Assembly: GCF_009908285.1 (NCBI RefSeq)
Contig: NZ_JAAARM010000014.1
Span: 116,344-180,343 of the forward strand
DNA length: 64,000 nt
Origin: Pseudomonas sp. Fl4BN1
GTDB lineage: Bacteria; Pseudomonadota; Gammaproteobacteria; Pseudomonadales; Pseudomonadaceae
Direction: 5' to 3'
The number at the start of each line of letters is the position of its first letter. The stretch's first letter is position 1. A model generated the notes under the pieces. It saw only the letters and a program-made list of their open reading frames with translations, was not told the origin of the DNA and did no database searches. The translations under genes and the position numbers were made by a program. Positions 44,501 to 52,522 of the stretch are shown here, in pieces.

Positions 44501-47500
44501 CTGGCGCAAGATCGGCACATCCAGTGCCGGCGCTCCTTGTTCCAGGCCGATCAGTTCGCCGATCAACTGGCGGTAGCTCAGGCCACAGTGTTCATCGACG
44601 CGATGCAGGCCCTGGTGGAAACGATCGAGTTCGCCTTCCAGGGCTTCGATGCGCGCCGCCAGGCGTTCGCGCTGACGTAGCCACGGTTGCTCGGGGGCAG
44701 GGTCCTTGAACAAGGCTTCGAGCTGTTCGCGGACACTACGGATCACCGGCTCACGGTCGCGGTTGATGTCGTTGAGCATCACCACCCGGTTGCCCAGGCC
44801 TTCAGCCACCAGGCGCTTGTGCACCACTTCCAGGGCTGCGTGTTTCTGGCAGACGATCAGCAGGCTGCGCTGGCGGCCGATGGCATCGGCCACCATGTTG
44901 ACGATGGTCTGGCTCTTGCCGGTGCCGGGCGGACCTTCCACCAGCAGGCCGGGGGCTTGCCGGGCCTGGAGTACCGCGGCTTCCTGGGAGGGGTCGCTGG
45001 CCACGGTGAAGAACCGTTGCAGCTCCGACACGCCCTGGGCCTCATCGCCGGGGGCAGTGGCGTTGTCCTGTTGCAGGCGCAGGGCGGTTTCCAGGCCGGT
45101 GCCGCCTGGCGGCAGGGCCTTGAGCTGGCGCAGGTCCTCGCCGATAGCCTGGCCCATGAAGGCGACATGGAACAGCACCCCGGCACAGGCCAACTGATCC
45201 TGGTAGGGCAGTACTTCGGTGGTCGCCGGCGGCAGGCTGCCGAGCACCCGGGAGCGCGCGGTGGCCAGCATGCCGAAGGCATCCATGACGTCCGCGGCCT
45301 TGAGCGCCGAACGCCCCAGCAGCTCGTCGGCAGCCTGGCGCCAGAGCTTGGCGGCGTCGATGCCGAGCAGGGTGTCGAGCCCCGGGTTGAGGCGTACTTC
45401 CTCGCGTTCGCTGTCGAACACCAGGGCGACCTGGCCGCGGCTGCCGACTTCCAGCAGCAGCTTGACCGGCCATAACAGCAGCGGCGCGATCCGCGTGCGG
45501 GTGGTGCCGCGCGGGTCACGGGTCAAGAGGAAGGGAAAGCCCAGGTACAGGCCATCGATCCCGGTGTCGCGCTTGTACAGCGAACTTTGCCGGTGCAGGC
45601 TGTTGAGCCGAGCCTCTCGCAGCGGGTCCTTGGCGAAGCAGGCCGGATCGAGGCTGATGGGCTGGGCGTTGCGCGCCACCAGGTGGTCCAGCAAGGCCGG
45701 GGCCGGGGTGCGCTTGCTGTGCAACTCTTTGAGGTCGACCCGGGCAGTGGTCTTGCCGATGCTCATGCGCACCAGCGGGCCGCGCAGCACCACGCTGGCG
45801 ACCTTCTTCTCGAAGAAATCGAGGATCTGCGAAACGTACTGCTGCTTTTGTGGCTCCAGCCACTGCTCGGCGCCGATCGCCAGCAGCACCAGGGCCTTGG
45901 CCAGCGGCATGCGCCGTTCCAGGCGGAACTGCTCGGCCCAGTCATCGATACTGGGGACGCCGCAGCGGGCGAAACCGCTGATGCGTTCATCGACTTCACG
46001 GTACAAGGCCGGGCGTGGCAGGCCGAGGAGGGTGCGGGCGCTGCCGGCATCGAAGCTCAGGACCACGGCTTCGCGAGCCAGGCTCGCGGCTTCTTCGAGG
46101 ATCGCGTCCACCGAGCGGAACTGGCCGATGGCGGCACTGAGCAGCACGATCAGGTCTTCTTCGCTGATGACGCGACGATCGGCCAGGGACAACACACCGT
46201 TGTGCTCGCTGTCAGGCAGCAGGCGCTGGCGCTCCTCCCACTGGGCTGCCAGGCGAGCCCGGGAACTGGACAGCAGATAGATGCGCAGTTGCGCCTCGTC
46301 CAGTTCGATGGCCTGGTGCTGGGCGCGCTGGCGTACCTGCTCCGCCCGCAGCTTGAGGCGTGACAGCCAGTGTCCGGTTTCCACGCGGGCCAGCAGGTCC
46401 GGAGCGGGGCCGCTGATCAACCGATAGCCGTCCAGGGGATGCTCCAGCAGCCAACCGGGAGTGACGATCTCGCCCCGCTGGATCAGCGGCATCTGCGGGT
46501 TCAGCAGCTTCAGCGCGAGCATCAGCCGGGTGTCGTCTTCCAGCCCTTCGTGCTGGGCCACTTGCCGCAGGCCGGCCAGCAGTCGGGGCGCCAGTCCGGT
46601 CTGTTCGGCCCAGGTGACGATCACCCCGCGCAGCAGATGATCCAGTGCCTGGGGCCAATGCTCGGCCTCGGCGGCGGCCAGGGCGAATGGCCCCGGCCGG
46701 CGGAAACGTCGACTGCCCAAGGCAATGGTCGCACCTTCTTCGAGGTCCTCCTCGACGCTCGCAGGCGCTGCGGCGCTGGGGCTTTCCCCCTGGAGCCAGG
46801 CCTGCACCTGGGGCCATTGCCAGCGTTGGTGCCGGTCCCGGGCGAGCAGGCCGCGTAGCAACAGTTCCAGGCGTGGGTCGAGGTCGTCCGGCAGCAGCAC
46901 GCCGTTGGCCAGCACGTGAATCAGGTAGGCGTTGGCGTTGATCCCGGCAAAACAGGCGCCCTGGGTCAACTGCTCCAGCAGGATCATCCCCAAGCTCCAC
47001 CAGTCGGAGGCCGCGGCGACGCCTCCGGCGATGGCTTCGGGGGCCATGTAGCGGCTGGTTTCCAGGGGGGCGACGATGTCCAGGTCGAACTCCGACAAGC
47101 GTGCCGAGCCGAAGCCGCTGATCACCAGATCCAGGGGCTCGCGACTGCGCACCAGCAAGGTCGCGGGGCGCAGGTCGCGGTGGCGCAGCCCGGCCTCGCT
47201 GAAGGCGTGCAGGGCCTGGCCCAGTTCGCGGACGATGTGCTGCACCGCGGCCACGTCATTGACCACCATGCCGAGGTCCGCCAGGGTGCCGCCGGTGAGT
47301 TCCTCGGCAACCTCGAAGGCCCGTTCGTGCCAGCGGCCGGTGTCGATGATCTCCGGCACATGCTCCCGAGGCAGGCGCTTGAGGGCTTCATATACCGAGG
47401 TGTCGGGTTCGGCGCCGGCCAGGTACAGGGTCAGTACTGCCTGGAGTCCGCTGGTAGTGTGCTCAGCGACAAAACGCTCGCGTACCCCGGTGCTGCTGAT

Positions 47501-47866
47501 CTGTCGCAGCAAGCGCCAGCCTTCGATCACGGTTTCGCTGTCTGCCACCGCCGGTTCGACGGCGGCCGGTGCCGGTGCCAGTGTCGGGGCAGGCTCGGAG
47601 GCCGCCGGATCTGCGCCGCAGACCAGGCACATCAAGTCGCCGCTGGCCATGGCGTGACCGTTGTCGCAGAGCAGTGTTGCGGTTGCGGGCGTCGCGGGTT
47701 GTTGTCCCAAACCTTCCTGGGTGACCACGGGCTGTGGCCGCCAGCCCACTGGATGGATCGCTTCCGCGGACAGTTCCCAGCCGCAGGTGCGGTTGTCCAC
47801 CTGGCCTTCGCAGAAGATTTCGGCCAGTGAGCGTTCAGTCTGGCAGTTGGGGCAAAAACGAATCAT
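41537..47866 (-). CDS. Zinc-ribbon/pseudokinase/SF1-helicase/nuclease fusion protein
   Basis: The 2109-residue protein has these parts in order: zinc ribbon 1 (C5, C8, C19, C28) and a second one (C67, C80, C83, H71); a serine/threonine-kinase-like domain (~117-370) with HRDLRP (229-234) and MAPE but GFG instead of DFG and no visible catalytic Lys; a long unassigned region (~400-960); an SF1 (Upf1/DUF4011-like) helicase with EGPPGTGKSQ at ~975, IYDEASQ at ~1638, GDEKQMPP, GDERD and VAVTRARR; and a C-terminal PD-(D/E)xK-type domain (DAFGLDFAI ... LGIECD) like MTES_1575/Vsr nucleases. It is the core of the four-gene operon. Kinase-like plus COG1112-type helicase recalls Mokosh, but the partners differ. 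Confidence 0.88.
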   Translation of the reverse strand: MIRFCPNCQTERSLAEIFCEGQVDNRTCGWELSAEAIHPVGWRPQPVVTQEGLGQQPATPATATLLCDNGHAMASGDLMCLVCGADPAASEPAPTLAPAPAAVEPAVADSETVIEGWRLLRQISSTGVRERFVAEHTTSGLQAVLTLYLAGAEPDTSVYEALKRLPREHVPEIIDTGRWHERAFEVAEELTGGTLADLGMVVNDVAAVQHIVRELGQALHAFSEAGLRHRDLRPATLLVRSREPLDLVISGFGSARLSEFDLDIVAPLETSRYMAPEAIAGGVAAASDWWSLGMILLEQLTQGACFAGINANAYLIHVLANGVLLPDDLDPRLELLLRGLLARDRHQRWQWPQVQAWLQGESPSAAAPASVEEDLEEGATIALGSRRFRRPGPFALAAAEAEHWPQALDHLLRGVIVTWAEQTGLAPRLLAGLRQVAQHEGLEDDTRLMLALKLLNPQMPLIQRGEIVTPGWLLEHPLDGYRLISGPAPDLLARVETGHWLSRLKLRAEQVRQRAQHQAIELDEAQLRIYLLSSSRARLAAQWEERQRLLPDSEHNGVLSLADRRVISEEDLIVLLSAAIGQFRSVDAILEEAASLAREAVVLSFDAGSARTLLGLPRPALYREVDERISGFARCGVPSIDDWAEQFRLERRMPLAKALVLLAIGAEQWLEPQKQQYVSQILDFFEKKVASVVLRGPLVRMSIGKTTARVDLKELHSKRTPAPALLDHLVARNAQPISLDPACFAKDPLREARLNSLHRQSSLYKRDTGIDGLYLGFPFLLTRDPRGTTRTRIAPLLLWPVKLLLEVGSRGQVALVFDSEREEVRLNPGLDTLLGIDAAKLWRQAADELLGRSALKAADVMDAFGMLATARSRVLGSLPPATTEVLPYQDQLACAGVLFHVAFMGQAIGEDLRQLKALPPGGTGLETALRLQQDNATAPGDEAQGVSELQRFFTVASDPSQEAAVLQARQAPGLLVEGPPGTGKSQTIVNMVADAIGRQRSLLIVCQKHAALEVVHKRLVAEGLGNRVVMLNDINRDREPVIRSVREQLEALFKDPAPEQPWLRQRERLAARIEALEGELDRFHQGLHRVDEHCGLSYRQLIGELIGLEQGAPALDVPILRQHLAALDIADLTRLEEACAPLIRLWLPARYEQSALALLQAFPTDPATLQAFTEGFQRLRHCEEQRLDTLQAHPASFEVDDPAPYRRWLERHVHSLLELDDSQRQRLARWLPLFRRNNGQEPAGDGLLLTLQALRQQLQQCDVTAHQASLTAGLSALSSAQLRALQQRARRVIQGRSWLARLNPLRLISQRQVLGFLADQGQPGELQRVPELLAAALLESQWRPLRSQLQQLHQQLALGDVADDCGPGLLAQVQQDLGQLENIRDLAMALAEAPQVAQVDAVVLTGERQSFDGLLAGYDAAFIRHSVRQDSLNALQRLNHWLQPELLEPLRQRMDLNQGNQAVLNRLHEALPTLPAYQAFRARAGQLSAPDLELLSVLRDYQTSLDTIPAEQLEAVVRHMLNREARLGWKRQMEQQHPELLLEQNETAAKIASLGEADTQMRALNRQLLSEGIDLTRLGTRKQWEDVTRLTGRRSRRLREFMEMGAGLGLMSLRPVWLMNPDVASRVLPLKPGLFDIVIYDEASQMPVEFALPTLYRGRVTVVSGDEKQMPPTAFFSSRVESDEAELFDGDQPDAEADEEQREAFEDTWNRREIKDCPDLLQLARSALPTTTLQIHYRSAYRELIGFSNASFYGNRLSIPVRHPQANILAIKPLELIRVDGIYQQQSNPEEAERVVDYLAELWLTPYAERPSVGVVTFNRKQADLIEERLELRAEQEPLFRAAYSQERERSEDGEDMSVFVKNVENVQGDERDIIVFSSTFGRNSQGSFRRNFGVLGQTGGERRLNVAVTRARRKVVMITSMPIADISDMLTTQRPPATPRDYLQGYLEYARALSAGEFASGQQLLGRLVTERQDTRIQHSAHSDGFTQAVAAFIRTLGWNPVSANEGDAFGLDFAIEHPDTGLYALGIECDTPRHGLLARARAREIWRPSVLRRAIPHLHRVSSQGWYHDAQAERGRLRAAIEQALIPMADLATATQSQALLDTENTP

Positions 47867-47881
47867 CGGTAACGGTTCCGG

Positions 47882-48526
47882 TTAACGGCGGCGTGAAGTG
47901 TGGGCGCTGATCTGCAATTGGTGGCCCTGGCCATGCAACAGGTCGCGCAGGCGCAGCAGGTCGTCACGTCGAGGGATTCCAGCCATCCAGACGCTGCCAT
48001 CGTCGTCGAACATCAGGTCCAGGGCCTGGTCGTCGGGCTGCAGCGGGCGCTGGTAGGTGGACAGGCGTTGGCGGCCCAGTTCGGTCAACAGGATCAGGCG
48101 CTGATTGTCGCTGCCTCGTAGGACCAGCGTTTGCGCCTGTTGTTGCTCGAACGGGTCACAGATCAGCGCATCCAGTAGCCCTTCGGCGGTGTGCAACAAC
48201 GGTTGCAGGGTCTCCAGGGTATGGCCGCTGTAGACCAGGATGTCGACCTGGGTCCGCTGGCGCAGTCCCTGGAGCAGTGCCAGCAGGGCGTCGGGCTGGT
48301 CGAAGGGCTCGCCACCGGACAAGGTGATGCCTTGCGCTTGCTCCAGCCAGGGTTGCAGGTCGTGCAGCACCTGCTCCAGCGGCAGCGATTGCTTGCCCGG
48401 TCCCCAAGTGTCGGCGGAAATGCAGCCGTCGCAGCGGATGCTGCACCCCTGGAACCAAATACCCAGTCGCTGTCCCGGCCCCAGGGTGGTAATCGGGAAG
48501 TGCACCCGTGAAAGACTGATGTTCAA
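47882..48526 (-). CDS. Small radical-SAM protein, NrdG-like activase
   Basis: The 214-residue protein has the 4Fe-4S motif CSIRCDGC (CxxxCxxC) in FQGCSIRCDGC and the SAM-binding SGGEPF. Size and layout are of the pyruvate-formate-lyase/ribonucleotide-reductase activase group (4Fe-4S single-cluster proteins). No glycyl-radical enzyme is nearby, so its target is unknown. The start is a TTG at 48526 that overlaps the AAA+ stop (TTGA); a GTG at 48505 is an alternative. It lies inside the operon between the AAA+ ATPase and the helicase. Confidence 0.82.
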   Translation of the reverse strand: MNISLSRVHFPITTLGPGQRLGIWFQGCSIRCDGCISADTWGPGKQSLPLEQVLHDLQPWLEQAQGITLSGGEPFDQPDALLALLQGLRQRTQVDILVYSGHTLETLQPLLHTAEGLLDALICDPFEQQQAQTLVLRGSDNQRLILLTELGRQRLSTYQRPLQPDDQALDLMFDDDGSVWMAGIPRRDDLLRLRDLLHGQGHQLQISAHTSRRR

Positions 48527-50361
48527 GGCGTGCGAACCAACAGTGACAGGCCACCGGCCTGCAGTTGGCGGATTTCGAAATGTTGGCCTGGCTGTGCGTC
48601 CTGGTCGAACAGGGCGCGGGCCAGCGGGTTGAGCAGGTGCGCTTCGAGCTGGTTGCGAATGCCCCGGCCGCCATTGGACAGGTCGTCCAGGCACAGCTGC
48701 CGCAGGTTGTGCCGGGAGTCGTCATCCAGTTGGATGTGCAGCGACTGGGCCGCGAGGTCGGCGAGGATGTTGCCGACCATCTGCTGGAAGATCTGCTCGG
48801 CGATGTCCGGGCGGATGAAGTCGAAGACGATGATGTTCTCGCCGATCCGGTTGAGGATTTCCGGACGGTTGAGCACCAGCTTGAAGTAGCGTTCGATTTC
48901 CCCCTGGACCTTGCCTTGCACTGCTTCGAAGGCTTCGCCGGGCTGCACGTTGGCCACTCGCTCGCCGTTGTCGCCCTGGCGGTAGATGCCCAGGTTGGAA
49001 GTGAAGACGATCAGCGCCTCGGAGAAATACACCCGGTCGCCACGGCCGGAGGTGAGCACGCCGTCATCGAGGATCTGCAGGAACTTGTCGAGGATGCGCG
49101 GGTGGGCCTTTTCGATTTCGTCGAACAGCACCACGCTGAAGGGCTTCTCGCGGATCGCGTTGGTCAGCTCGCCGCCGACGTCGTAACCAACGTAGCCAGG
49201 CGGGGCGCCGACCAGACGCTGGTCGGCATGTTCGGCGCTGAACTCCGACATATCGAAACGGATGTACGCGCTTTCGTCGCCAAACAGCAAGCTGGTGATG
49301 GTTTTCGCCAGTTCGGTCTTGCCGACGCCGGTGGGGCCGGCGAGAAACGCCACGCCTCTGGGACGGTTGCCCTTGCGGCTGGCGCCGACCCCGGTCATCG
49401 CCCGTTTGACGATGTCCAGCATATGGGTCACGGCATGGCCCTGGCCCTTGACCCGCTGGCGGATGAAGTCGTCGGCCTGACGGATACGCTGGCGGTCGAT
49501 CTTCAGCCACGGGTCTTCGGTGACCCCGACTTTATAGCGGCGCACGGCGTCGGCGATGCGCTCCAGGGTCAGGCCTTCGACCCGGGCCAGTTGGACGATG
49601 GCATTGAGGTCGAGCAGGAGCAGGCCTTCGGTGTTTTCGACGAACGCGCGCAGTGCCTTGTCGCGCACTTCCTCGCTGGCTTCCTGGGCGCCGGGCAAGC
49701 CCCGTAGCAATGCCGGAGCCAGGGCCTGGCGGGCCTGCTGATCCGGCTTGGACACCGGGATGGGACGTAGCCGTGGATTGTCGATGAGCATCCAGTCGGG
49801 CAGGTCGCCTTCCTTTTCCACCACCCAGAGGATGCTGTTGAAGAAGGGCGCTCGCTGTTCTCCGGCGGGGCGGCTGCGAGCTTGATGGGAGAGTACCAGC
49901 GCCTGGGTGAACAGCTGGTGTTCGGCGGCGCTCAGGGCATCGTTGCGGACCACCAGCCGTGAGGCAAAATCGACCATCAGCGCCAGCGGTTCGCCCTGGC
50001 GCTCCACCAGCCGCGGCAAGGTCGCCGACAGCAGGTCGAGGCCTGCTGGTGCGGCGCCTTCCACCGGGGTCAGGCCCAGCTCCCGCAGCAGGCTGTCGGC
50101 CTGGGCCGGATCGCTGCCCGGGGGCTGGAGCACGGACAGACCTTTGAGTGGGTCCCAACTGAGTACGTGGCTGTAACCGGCGGCCAGTAGCTCGTCACGC
50201 AGATTGAGGTTGAAAGGCTGGGGCGTAATCACCCCGGGGGCGACTTCACTGGCTTGCAGGTCGCGGACATTACCGCAGAGAACAAACTGACTTTTCAGGG
50301 GCAGAAAGCGCAGCAGGTCGCGAAGCCAGCGGGGCTTTTCGTAGGAGGCAGTCCTTGGCAT
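48523..50361 (-). CDS. ClpB-D2-like AAA+ ATPase, first gene of the candidate conflict operon
   Basis: The 612-residue protein's C-terminal half is a Clp/HSP100-type AAA+ module: Walker A GPTGVGKT (342-349), ClpB-like pore motif GYVGYD (389-394), Walker B VLFDEIEK (411-418), sensor FTSN (453-456) and a C-terminal small domain. The N-terminal ~280 residues (WLRDLLRFLPLKSQFVLCGNVRDL) look like a second AAA fold without Walker A, so probably inactive. No ClpP-binding loop recognised. It is shorter than ClpB (~860) and lacks its N-domain. The 3' end overlaps the radical-SAM start. Confidence 0.87.
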   Translation of the reverse strand: MPRTASYEKPRWLRDLLRFLPLKSQFVLCGNVRDLQASEVAPGVITPQPFNLNLRDELLAAGYSHVLSWDPLKGLSVLQPPGSDPAQADSLLRELGLTPVEGAAPAGLDLLSATLPRLVERQGEPLALMVDFASRLVVRNDALSAAEHQLFTQALVLSHQARSRPAGEQRAPFFNSILWVVEKEGDLPDWMLIDNPRLRPIPVSKPDQQARQALAPALLRGLPGAQEASEEVRDKALRAFVENTEGLLLLDLNAIVQLARVEGLTLERIADAVRRYKVGVTEDPWLKIDRQRIRQADDFIRQRVKGQGHAVTHMLDIVKRAMTGVGASRKGNRPRGVAFLAGPTGVGKTELAKTITSLLFGDESAYIRFDMSEFSAEHADQRLVGAPPGYVGYDVGGELTNAIREKPFSVVLFDEIEKAHPRILDKFLQILDDGVLTSGRGDRVYFSEALIVFTSNLGIYRQGDNGERVANVQPGEAFEAVQGKVQGEIERYFKLVLNRPEILNRIGENIIVFDFIRPDIAEQIFQQMVGNILADLAAQSLHIQLDDDSRHNLRQLCLDDLSNGGRGIRNQLEAHLLNPLARALFDQDAQPGQHFEIRQLQAGGLSLLVRTP

Positions 50362-50447
50362 GGAAGCGGAGCTCGTCGTAGGAAGCAGGGCGCGACATTA
50401 ACATAGGGAAGTTTTTACTTACGATCCTCCGCGAGCTTTCTTACCCG

Positions 50448-50927
50448 CTAGAACTCTTCTGTAACAGTGGACTCACCGGGCTCCAGCAAGCGCGCGCCTG
50501 GGCCGGCTTCTCCGAGGATGTCGTCCTGATTGCGCAACGGGCAGCCCTCCATCGACAGGCAGCCGCAGCCAATGCATAGGTTCAGACGCTCGCGCAGCAG
50601 GGTCAGTTGGCGGATGCGCTCGTCCAGTTCGCGGCTCCATTGTTCCGACAGGCGCCGCCAGTCCGCAGCACTGGGCACCCGGCCTGCGGGCAGGGTCGCC
50701 AGGGCCTGGCCAATTTCCGCCAGAGGAATGCCCAGGCGCTGGGCCACTTTGATCAAGGCCACTTGGCGCAGCACCGAGCGCGGATAGCGCCGCTGATTGC
50801 CTTGATTGCGATTGCTCTTGATCAGCCCCTTGGTTTCATAGAAGTGCAGTGCGGTGACGGCTACGCCGCTGCGGGCCGACAGTTGGCCAACGGTGAGTTC
50901 TTTGCACACAGCGTCGTGTTCGATCAT
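50448..50927 (-). CDS. soxR: Redox-sensing MerR-family regulator SoxR
   Basis: The 159-residue protein has an N-terminal MerR helix-turn-helix (LTVGQLSARSGVAVTALHFYETKGLI), a dimerisation helix and the [2Fe-2S] ligands C118, C121, C123 and C129 in CIGCGCLSMEGC, the exact SoxR spacing. It is divergent from a small monooxygenase gene, with a SoxR box between. In pseudomonads SoxR answers redox-active phenazines and similar compounds. Confidence 0.96.
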   Translation of the reverse strand: MIEHDAVCKELTVGQLSARSGVAVTALHFYETKGLIKSNRNQGNQRRYPRSVLRQVALIKVAQRLGIPLAEIGQALATLPAGRVPSAADWRRLSEQWSRELDERIRQLTLLRERLNLCIGCGCLSMEGCPLRNQDDILGEAGPGARLLEPGESTVTEEF

Positions 50928-50959
50928 CAGCAGCTACCCAAAGTGAAAAACAGACTTGA

Positions 50960-50977
50960 CCTTGACTTAACTAGAGG
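50960..50977 (+). promoter_or_regulatory. SoxR box in the divergent promoter
   Basis: CCTTGACTTAACTAGAGG is an imperfect palindrome of the SoxR type, within a long -35/-10 spacer (TTGAC at about 50956; TACCCT at about 50981), as MerR-family activators require. It points toward the monooxygenase gene. Confidence 0.75.
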
Positions 50978-51036
50978 TTTTACCCTGCAGCGCATTCAAT
51001 CGCAAGATTCTGTTTGACGACAGCGGGGAGTTATCC

Positions 51037-51402
51037 ATGGCAACGTTTGAGAAAAACCGCAGCTTCACCCAATTGATCGAATTCGAGATCGAACCTCACC
51101 AGCAGGAAGCCTTGGTATCGGCGCTGTCCGAGCAGACCGAGCGCCTGGCCCAAGGCTACGGCGGCTTTCTCAGTGCCAGCGTGCAGGCCAGCGATGACGG
51201 CCGGCGGGTGCTCAACTACCTGCAATGGCAATCTCGGGAGGCCGGCGAGGCGGCCTTCCAGAGTTTTGAGAGCGGTGAGCAGGATTTCTGGCAGCTGATC
51301 CTGGCCCACCAGGCGAAGACCGTGACCTTCGGTTCGTTCCAGGTGCTGCGCAGCATTGCCCGCAGTCACGACAATGCCTTGCACTGCAACCTGCTGGGCT
51401 AG
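51037..51402 (+). CDS. Antibiotic-biosynthesis-monooxygenase-domain protein (SoxR target)
   Basis: The 121-residue ABM-fold protein has SFTQLIEFEIEPHQQEALVSALSEQTERLAQGYGGFLSASVQ and EAAFQSFESGEQ. Members are cofactor-free quinol monooxygenases or heme-handling proteins. The arrangement divergent from soxR matches PA2273-PA2274 of P. aeruginosa. The stop codon overlaps the convergent sfnR stop by four bases. Confidence 0.88.
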   Translation: MATFEKNRSFTQLIEFEIEPHQQEALVSALSEQTERLAQGYGGFLSASVQASDDGRRVLNYLQWQSREAGEAAFQSFESGEQDFWQLILAHQAKTVTFGSFQVLRSIARSHDNALHCNLLG

Positions 51403-52499
51403 ATCGACAGTTGCAGGGTGCGCTCGTTTGGCAGCGCTGCCGGGCGTCGTTTGTTCACCGCCAGTTCGCCGATCTTGATCAGCCGGGTGCGGGTGACGTT
51501 GCGGCTCAGGCCCAACAGGTTGGCGGTGTGCACCTGGTTGTAGTGGCTGAAGCGATAGGCCGCGCGCAGCAGGGCGTCCTCGACCTTTTCATGCAGGGCC
51601 CCGGCTTGTTCCGCGAAGAGTTTCTGAAAGGCCCGCTCCAGCAGCGCTTCAGCAGAGTCGTCGGGGCTTGGATGGCTGTCGTCGCTGCGCTCGATGCGCA
51701 TGTTCGAGAGGCGCAGGTCGTCCCGTTCAATGACGCCGTTGCGGCAGATCAGCAGGGTGTGATGGATGACGTTCTCCAGCTCGCGAATGTTGCCCGGCCA
51801 GCTGTAGTTCTTGAGTTTGAATTCGGCCTCCTGGCTGATGCTGATGCTGCCGTAGCCCAGGCGTTGGCTGTAGGCCTCGATGAAGTGCCGGGTCAGTGGC
51901 AGGATGTCGCCGGGGCGTTCGCGCAGCGGGCTCAGTTCCAGGCTGACCACATCCAGGCGGTAATACAGGTCCTCGCGAAAGTGCCCGGCGTTGATGGCTT
52001 TTTCCAGCTGCACGTTGGTGGCGGCCAAGACCCGTACGTCGATGGCAATGCTCTTGCGCGAGCCCAGGCGCACCACTTCCCGCTCTTGCAGGACCCGCAA
52101 CAGCTTGACCTGGATGGGCATGGGCAGATCGCCGATCTCATCGAGAAACAGGGTGCCGCCATCGGCTTCTTCGAACCAGCCAGCCTTGGCGCTGAGGGCA
52201 CCGGTGAAGGCGCCTTTTTCATGGCCGAAGAGTTCGGCTTCCACCAGGGATTCAGAGAAGGCGCCGCAGTTCACCGCCACAAACGGCCGGTTACGTCGGG
52301 CGCTGAGGTTGTGGATGTGGCGGGCCACCAGCTCTTTGCCGGTCCCGGTTTCACCGATGATCAGCACGCTGGCTTCGCTCGGCGCGACCTGCTGCAGGTG
52401 CGCCAGCAGGGCCTGGGATTTCGGGTCCTCGAAGACCTGCGCGGTGGCGCGGATCGAGGTCGCCAGGGCAGGCGAGGCGGGTAGGGTCAGAAGCTGCAT
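51399..52499 (-). CDS. sfnR: Sigma54-dependent activator SfnR
   Basis: The 366-residue regulator starts almost directly with the AAA+ domain (Walker A GETGTGKE at 49-56, the sigma54-contact GAFTGA at 96-101, Walker B DGGTLFLDEIGDLP) and ends in a Fis-type helix-turn-helix. No receiver or sensor domain precedes it, which is the SfnR pattern, so control is by its amount. Gene order msuE-msuD-msuC-sfnR is known from P. aeruginosa. The ATG at 52499 has a GGAGAG site. Confidence 0.9.
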   Translation of the reverse strand: MQLLTLPASPALATSIRATAQVFEDPKSQALLAHLQQVAPSEASVLIIGETGTGKELVARHIHNLSARRNRPFVAVNCGAFSESLVEAELFGHEKGAFTGALSAKAGWFEEADGGTLFLDEIGDLPMPIQVKLLRVLQEREVVRLGSRKSIAIDVRVLAATNVQLEKAINAGHFREDLYYRLDVVSLELSPLRERPGDILPLTRHFIEAYSQRLGYGSISISQEAEFKLKNYSWPGNIRELENVIHHTLLICRNGVIERDDLRLSNMRIERSDDSHPSPDDSAEALLERAFQKLFAEQAGALHEKVEDALLRAAYRFSHYNQVHTANLLGLSRNVTRTRLIKIGELAVNKRRPAALPNERTLQLSI

Positions 52500-52522
52500 C
52501 GGCACTCTCCGGGAACACAAGG

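Noticed and set aside
48526..48694. Longer form of the radical-SAM protein starting upstream of 48526
   Set aside because: The extra residues would overlap the coding C-terminus of the AAA+ gene and are Pro/Arg-rich low complexity, while the family N-terminus starts at the TTG.
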